The notes under the pieces are model-generated. The model was not told the origin of the DNA and searched no databases. It saw only the letters and a list, made by a program, of their open reading frames with translations. A DNA stretch of 64,000 nucleotides, taken from positions 1-64,000 of the forward strand of contig NZ_AKJZ01000045.1 of assembly GCF_000282055.1 (NCBI RefSeq), in the 5' to 3' direction. Below are positions 6,981 through 13,605 of the stretch, in pieces. The position numbers were made by a program, and so were the translations under genes. Position 1 is the stretch's first letter, and each line of letters starts with the position of its first letter. The stretch is from Flavobacterium sp. CF136 (lineage in GTDB: Bacteria; Bacteroidota; Bacteroidia; Flavobacteriales; Flavobacteriaceae).

Positions 6981-9641
6981 ATGAACTTAAATAACTTATA
7001 TGTTTTAATTTTTCTTTTCCTAAACCTAACAGTTTGGGGACAACATCAGGAAGATAAAATATATAACGCAATTGATGTTTTTGTTGCTCATCCTTCTGCG
7101 AAAGCGTTACAAAATCTTACCAACACTGAAACCGCTTTCTGGAAAAGCCCAAAACCAAAATCTAAAGATGAGTTATTGGCGATTGCGGTTTTAAATTGCA
7201 ACAAAGCTTATTATGAAAACCAATTTGGACAATCGGAAAATGCAATAAAAAGCTATGAAAAAGCCTGGCAGATTTACCAAAAAAACAAACTCAGAAATTA
7301 CGATATTATCGAATATTGCCTGAAACCTTTAGGTAATTTATATACCATTTTGGGCGATTACGACAATGCCGAAAACACCATTAAACAATATTATTTTATT
7401 GCAAACCTGGAGAAAAATGAACCTCAGAAAGTGGCAGCAATTCTTAATTTATCAAACGTATATCAAAACACGGGGAATGTTTACAAAGCAATTGATTTAA
7501 TCGAAAAGACAATTCAAACAGAAAGATTAACCCCAACTCAAAAAGGTCTTTTATTAAACAATTTAGGAACTAATTATTTCCTGACAACGAAAGGTTTTTT
7601 AATTAAAACAAATGCTTTTGATAAGGCTGAAAATTCATTTCTGAAAGCTATTTCATTATTAGAAAATGATAAATCACAAACTGAAACTTTATCCAATTCT
7701 TACCGAAATTTAGCCAAACTAAACATGGAACGCAATGATTTGAATAAAGCCACGGAATATTTTGAAAAAGCCAAAATTGAATTCAATAAAATACCAAATC
7801 AGGAACCCCGAAAAATAGCGCAGTTTTATTACGAAGCTGCTTTTATTTCTTTCAAGCAAAGAAAAATAAGTGATGCAAACCAGAATATTACAGCTGTTTT
7901 TAAAACGCTTCTTCCAAATTATTCGAATATAAAAAGTGTCCTGCCTAATCAAAATTCGCTGTATGCAGAAACTGTTTTACTTGATGTTTTAGATTTACAG
8001 GCTGAAATTTATCTGGTACAAAGCCAGCCTAAAAATGCATTAAAAAGTTATACACTTTCGTTTTATATCGAAGATTTGTTCCAGTCACTTTTGGTGTATG
8101 AAAATTCCAAAATCGTAACACAAATCAGAAATCGGAACCGAACTGAAAAATGTATAGCTATTTATTATTCTCTTTATGAAAAAGAAAAGAAAATAAGTTA
8201 TATCGAAAACGCTTTTTTACTTTCGGAACAAACCAAATCTGTTGTTTTAAAGAGTCGACTCAATGATCATCAAATTCTTTCAAGAGAAGAAAAACTCATT
8301 CTGCAGCAGCTTCAAAACTGGAATACGGTTATTGTAAAAGAACAGCAAAAACTGGAATTGGCCGATATTTCTAAAATTAATGAAGCCATCAAAAAACAAA
8401 ACGAATTGATGCTGCTTCTTAAAAAAGATCAAACCAAAACTGCCAAAGAAACCAATAGCGAGTTTGATTTACAAAAATTATATGTCAAATTAGAGGAAGA
8501 CAAGGCGACGATGGTTGAATATTTTTTTGGTGCCAATTGCATTTATAATTTTACAATTGAGAATAAAAAAATAACACTTCATTATATTTCTCTGGAAGGC
8601 ACCTGCTTTACAAGTCTGATGGGATTTATCCGCTTTTTCAATAATCCAAATGCGATAGCAGATAATCCTCAAAATTATAATCGGATTGGTGAAAGCATAT
8701 ACCGAATATTAAAAATTCCGTCTTATAAAAAGCATAAAAACCTCATCGTTATTCCTGATGGTATTCTGAGTTTTTTGCCTTTTGAAGCTTTGATTACAAA
8801 AGAATCCAAAACTACAAATTTTGCAAAAATGCATTATTTGCTAAATGATTTTAATGTTGCTTACAACAATTCTGCTTCATTTTATTTGAACTCAATTCCA
8901 TTTTCAAATACTAAAAAAACAGTTTTGGGAATTTTTCCGGTTTTCGAAAAAACCAATTTTGCCTTAACATTTTCTAAGAATGAATTACAATCAATCAAGA
9001 AGAATTTTGAAGGTCAGTTTTTCGAAAATAATAATGCAACGTTTTCAAATTTCAAAAACAATGCGGCTAATTATTCTATTCTGCATTTGAGCACACATGC
9101 TTCTTCGGGTGATACAGAAACGCCAGCGAGTATTAAATTCTATGATCAGGAAATATTATATTCTGAGTTGTATAATCTTAATATAAAACCGGATTTGGTA
9201 GTTTTGAGTGCCTGCGAAACCGGAATAGGAAAATTGTATAGAGCCGAAGGCGCGATGAGTGTTGCAAGAGGTTTTCAGTTTGCCGGAGCTCAAAATTTAT
9301 TGTTTTCGTTATGGAAAGTAAACGATTATACGACTTCTGTTTTTATGGCTGATTTTTATCAAAACATCAAAAACAAACAATCCTATTTTGAAGCAAATGC
9401 CAATGCAAAACGCGATTTCCTAAATGATTCAAATATTTCAAATGCTAAAAAATCACCTTACTATTGGAGTGCTTTTGTGTATTACGGAACTATTTCTAAT
9501 CCTGAAAAATCTTCAAATTATATCGTGTATATCATTAGTATATTGACCGCAATTGGTTTATTTTTGATTTTCAATCATTATCGAAATGGAAGATCTTCAG
9601 AAAGTCCTCAAAAAAGAAAAATACAAAAAAATAAAATTTAA
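6981..9641 (+). CDS. TPR-CHAT protein (caspase-fold, secreted and membrane anchored)
   Basis: 886 residues. Signal peptide at 1-20 (MNLNNLYVLIFLFLNLTVWG). TPR repeats run over about 70-290 (GQSENAIKSYEKAWQIYQ; GDYDNAENTIKQYY; NDLNKATEYFEKAKIEF). A charged helical segment at 420-480 is followed by the CHAT domain at about 560-845. Its caspase-like dyad is intact: His706 in ILHLSTHASSGD and Cys745 in LVVLSACETGIGK. A transmembrane helix at about 847-866 and a basic tail (PQKRKIQKNKI) close the protein, so the TPR and CHAT parts should face the periplasm. CHAT proteases cleave partner proteins when a linked sensor is triggered. The retropepsin gene overlaps its 3' end by 56 bases, implying coupled expression. 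Target unknown. Confidence 0.88.
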   Translation: MNLNNLYVLIFLFLNLTVWGQHQEDKIYNAIDVFVAHPSAKALQNLTNTETAFWKSPKPKSKDELLAIAVLNCNKAYYENQFGQSENAIKSYEKAWQIYQKNKLRNYDIIEYCLKPLGNLYTILGDYDNAENTIKQYYFIANLEKNEPQKVAAILNLSNVYQNTGNVYKAIDLIEKTIQTERLTPTQKGLLLNNLGTNYFLTTKGFLIKTNAFDKAENSFLKAISLLENDKSQTETLSNSYRNLAKLNMERNDLNKATEYFEKAKIEFNKIPNQEPRKIAQFYYEAAFISFKQRKISDANQNITAVFKTLLPNYSNIKSVLPNQNSLYAETVLLDVLDLQAEIYLVQSQPKNALKSYTLSFYIEDLFQSLLVYENSKIVTQIRNRNRTEKCIAIYYSLYEKEKKISYIENAFLLSEQTKSVVLKSRLNDHQILSREEKLILQQLQNWNTVIVKEQQKLELADISKINEAIKKQNELMLLLKKDQTKTAKETNSEFDLQKLYVKLEEDKATMVEYFFGANCIYNFTIENKKITLHYISLEGTCFTSLMGFIRFFNNPNAIADNPQNYNRIGESIYRILKIPSYKKHKNLIVIPDGILSFLPFEALITKESKTTNFAKMHYLLNDFNVAYNNSASFYLNSIPFSNTKKTVLGIFPVFEKTNFALTFSKNELQSIKKNFEGQFFENNNATFSNFKNNAANYSILHLSTHASSGDTETPASIKFYDQEILYSELYNLNIKPDLVVLSACETGIGKLYRAEGAMSVARGFQFAGAQNLLFSLWKVNDYTTSVFMADFYQNIKNKQSYFEANANAKRDFLNDSNISNAKKSPYYWSAFVYYGTISNPEKSSNYIVYIISILTAIGLFLIFNHYRNGRSSESPQKRKIQKNKI

Positions 9642-10023
9642 AATCATCAAAACACAACATTTATTGATTAAAGTAAAAATAAATGATGTTTCAGGAAATT
9701 TTATTTTAGACACCGGAGCTTCCAATTCCTGTGTGGGTTTTGAAAGTATTGAACGATTTAAATTAACTACAAAAAATTCAAAGACCAAGGCTTCCGGAGC
9801 AGGCGGAACCGGAATGGAAACACAAATTTCTAAGCATAATTCCATGCAAATAGGTTCCTGGAAAAATACTGATTTCGGTATCGTGATTTTTGACCTTTCA
9901 CATGTCAATGAAGCTTTACAGCAATACAAAGCAAAATCTGTTCACGGCATTATTGGCGCTGATGTTTTGATGGAAGGTAAAGGTATTATTGATTATTATA
10001 ACCATTATTTGTATTTGAAATAA
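9586..10023 (+). CDS. retropepsin-like aspartic protease
   Basis: 145 residues with the single-lobe aspartyl protease motif FILDTGASNSCVGF, where Asp42 is the catalytic residue, a central Gly-rich flap region (GAGGTGMET) and the second hallmark GIIGADVLMEGKGIIDY near residue 124. Retropepsins act as homodimers. No signal peptide or membrane segment is visible, so it is probably cytoplasmic, on the other side of the membrane from the CHAT domain. The ATG lies inside the last codons of the CHAT gene (56-base overlap in another frame). Later ATGs would remove the strand before DTGAS, so this start is favoured. It could be a regulator that cleaves the anti-sigma protein, but this is only a guess from the neighbourhood. 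Confidence 0.82.
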   Translation: MEDLQKVLKKEKYKKIKFKIIKTQHLLIKVKINDVSGNFILDTGASNSCVGFESIERFKLTTKNSKTKASGAGGTGMETQISKHNSMQIGSWKNTDFGIVIFDLSHVNEALQQYKAKSVHGIIGADVLMEGKGIIDYYNHYLYLK

Positions 10024-10099
10024 TTAATACAACAACGACTAAACAAAACCTATTAAAAATAAAGTAAAAGTTATTAACAAATTAAAGTAAAAAAAGAGC

Positions 10100-10185
10100 C
10101 TTATTTGATAGTTATTTGACAAATAGATGTGTTTTTACTTGTAACCCCAGTAAATACTGGATATTCTTATTTGATGGTTATTTGA
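10100..10185 (+). repeat. 20-bp direct repeat before the AlbA_2 fragment
   Basis: CTTATTTGATAGTTATTTGA at 10100-10119 recurs as CTTATTTGATGGTTATTTGA at 10166-10185 with one mismatch. The second copy ends two bases before the ATG of the truncated AlbA_2 gene. Possible regulatory repeats or a duplication scar. Confidence 0.5.
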
Positions 10186-10187
10186 TT

Positions 10188-10289
10188 ATGGAGCAAAAAA
10201 AGTTAATAAATATCGTAAATGATTTGATTAAACAACCAAACGAAAGTGAATGGGTTGAATTCAAATTGAATTATCATCCAGCTTTCTGA
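10188..10289 (+). pseudogene. AlbA_2/Schlafen-type DNA-binding protein, 5' fragment
   Basis: Only about 30 codons survive. They read IVNDLIKQPNESEWVEFKLN from residue 8 on, which is the typical beginning of AlbA_2-domain ATP-binding proteins (ESEWVEFK is the signature). The frame then runs into unrelated DNA at about 10275 and stops. The joined DNA is the 3' side of an MFS transporter remnant in opposite orientation. The rest of the gene is absent from the window, so this is a deletion or recombination scar. Confidence 0.65.
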
Positions 10290-10842
10290 AACAAAAGCAA
10301 ACAAAAACATTCCAATGGCATATAATGTCATTCCAATATAAATACTTTTTTCATTTCCTAATTTTCTGCTTGTCCATCGTATCAAACCACCCTGAACCAA
10401 ACTTACTAGAACCCCGACAACACCTAACGAAATACTACCATTTTTTCATCCCAGCTAAATTTGTACATTGTAAAATAACTCCAGTTACTTTCTACCGCAT
10501 GGGACGCAACATAAATTAAAAACAGCGCAAACAATAATCCATAAAGCGCAGGTATTTCTTTAAATTTAAAAAGGCGCCAATTGGATTGGCTCTTTTCAAA
10601 TTAATAGGTCTTCTGCTTTCTTTTGATAATGATTCCGGCAAAATAAAATAACCATATAAGAAATTCAGTAAGCATAAAACTGCTGCTCCATAAAATGGAA
10701 TTCTGGATCCGTAATGACCTAAAATACCTCCTATAACAGACCCAATTATAAACCCTAATCCAAAAGCGGAACCAATCATTCCGAAATTTTTGGCTCTGTT
10801 TTCAGGTGTACTCACGTCGGAGATATAAGCGGAAGCGGTTGA
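10275..10842 (-). pseudogene. MFS (TetA-like) drug transporter remnant, truncated at both ends with two frameshifts
   Basis: The minus strand encodes [20 protein letters not shown] and [19 protein letters not shown] in one frame. The frame is lost near 10552, where one base is missing in the codons for KKYPAL. It continues as [20 protein letters not shown] up to about 10436, where another single base is missing (VV for VGIS). The third piece reads VQGGLIRWTSRKLGNEKSIY and ends at SESWM, where it meets the AlbA_2 fragment. Family members are about 400 residues, so the N-terminal third and the C-terminal part are both gone. The two one-base gaps and truncations make it clearly dead. Confidence 0.8.
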
Positions 10843-10870
10843 TTATTGTTTTAGTAAAAAAATCAATAGG

Positions 10871-11195
10871 AATGGGCTTTAGCCCATTTTTAAAAGGAAG
10901 ATGTAAATTGGCTTAGCCAAATTTTACTAAACCACTCTGCACTTTCAGTGCAGAGGTTTGATTTTACGAGAGACTGAAAGTCTCTCTATTTTAAAACTGA
11001 TATTAGGTCAATTTAAAGCTAATGTTTTATATTTTTTCGCATTACTAAAGTACTGCAATAAATTGCAGGGTTTTAAACCCCGACCTGAGACCAATAAAGT
11101 TTCGGCTAAAGCCTTTATTCATTTGTAAATTTTAACATCTGGTTAAAGCCAGACGCAATTTATTTTATTGTAACCAATGATAATCATCGCATTGG
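10871..11195. repeat. cluster of short palindromes in a gene-free spacer
   Basis: At least nine inverted repeats lie in 325 bases: AATGGGCTTTAGCCCATT (10871-10888), TTGGCTTAGCCAA (10908-10920), CTCTGCACT-ttc-AGTGCAGAG (10935-10955), GAGAGACT-gaa-AGTCTCTC (10968-10986), CTGCAATAAATTGCAG (11053-11068), GGGTTTTAAACCC (11068-11080), GGCTAAAGCC (11104-11113), CTGG/CCAG (11139-11152), and CCAATG/CATTGG (11174-11195). Several have an ACT/AGT or CTNNAG loop-closing core. No coding frame is convincing here. Bases 11196-11503 are AT-rich leader without a recognisable element. Confidence 0.7.
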
Positions 11196-11503
11196 CATCT
11201 AGACAATAATCGAACTCAGGTTAAAAAAAACAATTCTGGGAATATAAACCCATTTATTCTTTGGCTTTGGCTAAAAAAAATCTTGTGTTAGCTTTTTATT
11301 AAGATTAAAAAAATGAAGCTAAATTTTCAATTGTAAATTGAAAAGTAAAACATTAGAACAAAAATTATTTTTAATCAATTTAAAATCAGGTATTTATACG
11401 CTAATTAGATTGTAAATACTATTTTAATTTAGCCTTATAATATAACAACAGTGAAAACCGAAAAACTGAAAAAAGAGTAGGTAAAATCAAAAAATTAAAT
11501 AAA

Positions 11504-12082
11504 ATGGATTCAGAATTAAAAAACTCGCAAATTCTAGAAGCAGCATTAAACAATGTTGCACAAATTACCAACATCCAAGTAATTATTGATACGGATAAAA
11601 TCCAGAATGATTACCCAAATGGAGGAAGTAAAGACTCCAACAATCCAACAGGAATAGGACATCAATACCAATATATGGTGAGTTCTAATCTGGCCGGAAG
11701 TACAGGAAGCGGTACTGCTGATCTAACTATTAATGCACTTTCCGGAGATGTAGTTCGCTTTAATGCTGTATCTGAATATGACAATTTCAACAATGCTGTC
11801 ATAATCTATAATATACAAAAATTTGGAGGTTCAAATGTATTTGGGGATTTTACGTCCAAAGTATTTACTGCCCCAGGAATCCAACCTTCAGTAGGAACTT
11901 CTCCTCTGCCTATTCAAATTGTTAATTCAATGACTTATTGGTTTTATCAGGCAGATGTGATTACAAGTGGTACAGAACAATACAACATTAGTTTTGCTCT
12001 TTATGTTTTAAACAGACAATCTGGTACAATGCAATTGTATGGTTATTTTATATGGGATCCAACAATTATTGTTAATGGATAA
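11504..12082 (+). CDS. PixA/AidA family inclusion body protein
   Basis: 192 residues matching the PixA/AidA inclusion-body family in several places: IDTDKIQNDYP near the N terminus, SKDSNNPTGIGHQYQYMV, GSGTADLTINALSGDVVRFN, AVIIYNIQKFGGSNVFGDF, and the C-terminal LYGYFIWDPTIIV. There is no signal peptide, in keeping with cytoplasmic crystal-forming proteins such as PixA of Xenorhabdus. In Burkholderia/Ralstonia the related AidA is quorum-controlled and linked to nematode killing. The gene stands alone between a palindrome-rich scar zone and the odh genes, with its own strong terminator, and may be acquired. Family call is good; role in this organism is unknown. Confidence 0.82.
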   Translation: MDSELKNSQILEAALNNVAQITNIQVIIDTDKIQNDYPNGGSKDSNNPTGIGHQYQYMVSSNLAGSTGSGTADLTINALSGDVVRFNAVSEYDNFNNAVIIYNIQKFGGSNVFGDFTSKVFTAPGIQPSVGTSPLPIQIVNSMTYWFYQADVITSGTEQYNISFALYVLNRQSGTMQLYGYFIWDPTIIVNG

Positions 12083-12107
12083 TTAATAAAAAGTCCTAAT
12101 ATAGAAG

Positions 12108-12150
12108 AATGGCTATCAAAAACATCTATTTTTGATAGCCATTTTTTTGT
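12108..12150 (+). terminator. intrinsic terminator of the PixA-like gene
   Basis: 15-bp perfect arms (AATGGCTATCAAAAA / TTTTTGATAGCCATT) around a 6-nt loop, followed by a T-run, 26 bases after the stop codon. Confidence 0.88.
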
Positions 12151-12234
12151 CATCCTTTTGGACTAAAAAAGTTTTTTTGAGTTCATCCCAACTACTTTAT
12201 GGGATAAATCCGCTTTAAAGTGACTAATAATACT

Positions 12235-12264
12235 AAAAAAACCGTTTACAAAAACGGCTTTTTT
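12235..12264 (-). terminator. terminator of the 2-oxoglutarate dehydrogenase E2 gene
   Basis: AAAAAACCGTTT / AACGGCTTTTTT stem just beyond the minus-strand stop at 12284. The A-run on the plus strand becomes the U-run of the minus-strand transcript. It may also act for the convergent PixA gene. Confidence 0.7.
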
Positions 12265-12283
12265 ATAGAAATTATTATAAAAA

Positions 12284-13525
12284 TTACAACTCCAATGCTT
12301 TTTTAGCATCTCCGTTCATCAATAATTCTACAGGATTTTCTAATGCTTCTTTAACAGCAACCAGGAAACCAACTGACTCACGTCCGTCGATAATTCTGTG
12401 GTCATAAGAAAGTGCTACGTACATCATTGGGTGAATTTCAACTTTACCGTTTACAGCAATCGGACGCTCGATAATGTTGTGCATTCCTAAGATTCCTGAT
12501 TGTGGAGGGTTGATAATTGGTGTAGATAACATACTTCCGAAAACACCACCATTTGTAATAGTAAATGTTCCACCAGTCATATCATCAACAGTGATTTGCC
12601 CGTCACGTGCTCTTAAAGCCAATCTTTTAATTTCAGCTTCGATTCCACGGAAAGTTAAAAGTTCAGCATTACGAACTACAGGAACCATCAATCCTTTTGG
12701 TCCTGAAACCGCTATTGAAATATCTGCAAAATCGTAAGCAATTTTATAATCACCATCCATCATTGAGTTCACATCAGGATATAATTGTAAAGCTCTTGTA
12801 ACTGCTTTTGTAAAGAACGACATAAAGCCTAAACCAAGACCACCATGTTTTGCTTTGAAAGCATCTTTGTATTCATTACGAATCTGGTTGATTGGCGTCA
12901 TGTTAACTTCGTTGAAAGTAGTCAGCATTGCTGTTTCGTTTTTAGCAGCTACTAATCTTTCAGCTACTTTACGACGCAGCATTGATAATTTTGTACGCTC
13001 AGTTCCACGGCTTCCACCAGTTGGAGTTCCCATTGAAGGCACTGTATTTACAGCATCATCTTTTGTAATTCTTCCACCTTTTCCAGTTCCTGAAACTGTT
13101 GCCGGTGCTATGTTTTTTTCGTCTAATATTTTTCTTGCTGCAGGAGATGGAGCTCCGGTAGCATATGTTGCTGCTGCAGCTGGTGCTGCTTTTGGAGCCT
13201 CTGCCTTAACCTCCGCTTTTGGTGCTTCTGCTTTAGGCGCTTCCGCTTTTGGAGCCTCAGCTACCGGAGCGTTTCCTGAAGGTTTTGCTGCACTTGTGTC
13301 AATTAAACAAACTACGGCTCCTACTGCTACTGCATCACCTTCTTCTGCTTTTAACGTAATGATTCCGCTCATTTCAGCTGGTAATTCAAGAGTTGCTTTG
13401 TCTGAATCAACTTCGGCAATAGCCTGATCTTTTTCTACATAATCTCCGTCTTTTACTAACCAAGTTGCAATTTCTACTTCTTTTATTGATTCCCCTGGTG
13501 ATGGGACTTTCATTTCTAAAATCAT
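12284..13525 (-). CDS. sucB: dihydrolipoamide succinyltransferase, E2 of 2-oxoglutarate dehydrogenase
   Basis: 413 residues. It transfers the succinyl group from E1 to coenzyme A in the citric acid cycle. The lipoyl domain has the modified lysine at 43 in [11 protein letters not shown] low-complexity Ala/Pro/Lys/Glu linker (repeats of KAEAP) spans about 85-125. A peripheral subunit-binding segment follows ([14 protein letters not shown]). The catalytic domain ends with [12 protein letters not shown], whose His376 and Asp380 are the acyltransferase dyad. It lies 80 bases downstream of the E1 gene on the same strand, so the two form an operon; the E3 gene is not in the window. The first ATG ([14 protein letters not shown]) fits other family members. 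Confidence 0.96.
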   Translation of the reverse strand: MILEMKVPSPGESIKEVEIATWLVKDGDYVEKDQAIAEVDSDKATLELPAEMSGIITLKAEEGDAVAVGAVVCLIDTSAAKPSGNAPVAEAPKAEAPKAEAPKAEVKAEAPKAAPAAAATYATGAPSPAARKILDEKNIAPATVSGTGKGGRITKDDAVNTVPSMGTPTGGSRGTERTKLSMLRRKVAERLVAAKNETAMLTTFNEVNMTPINQIRNEYKDAFKAKHGGLGLGFMSFFTKAVTRALQLYPDVNSMMDGDYKIAYDFADISIAVSGPKGLMVPVVRNAELLTFRGIEAEIKRLALRARDGQITVDDMTGGTFTITNGGVFGSMLSTPIINPPQSGILGMHNIIERPIAVNGKVEIHPMMYVALSYDHRIIDGRESVGFLVAVKEALENPVELLMNGDAKKALEL

Positions 13526-13531
13526 CTTATT

Positions 13532-13601
13532 TTTGTTTAAAGTTTTAATTGTTTAAAATTTCATGTTAGCGTTAAACCTGAAACTTTAAACTTGAAACAT
13601 T
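13532..13601. repeat. 7-bp-period array between sucA and sucB
   Basis: The spacer can be read as consecutive heptads. The clearest part is GTTAAAC, CTGAAAC, TTTAAAC, TTGAAAC at 13571-13598. The left half (GTTTAAAGTTTTAATTGTTT) is roughly its inverse complement, so a hairpin is possible in the sucA-sucB mRNA. Confidence 0.6.
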
Positions 13602-13605
13602 CTTT

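Noticed and set aside
10325-10519. 64-codon plus-strand frame in the MFS remnant
   Set aside because: It opposes the recognisable transporter sequence and exists only because that gene is frameshifted.
12855-13427. 190-codon open frame on the plus strand
   Set aside because: Antisense to the repetitive Ala/Pro/Lys linker and core of sucB; its Ala/Ser/Gly repeats mirror that linker.
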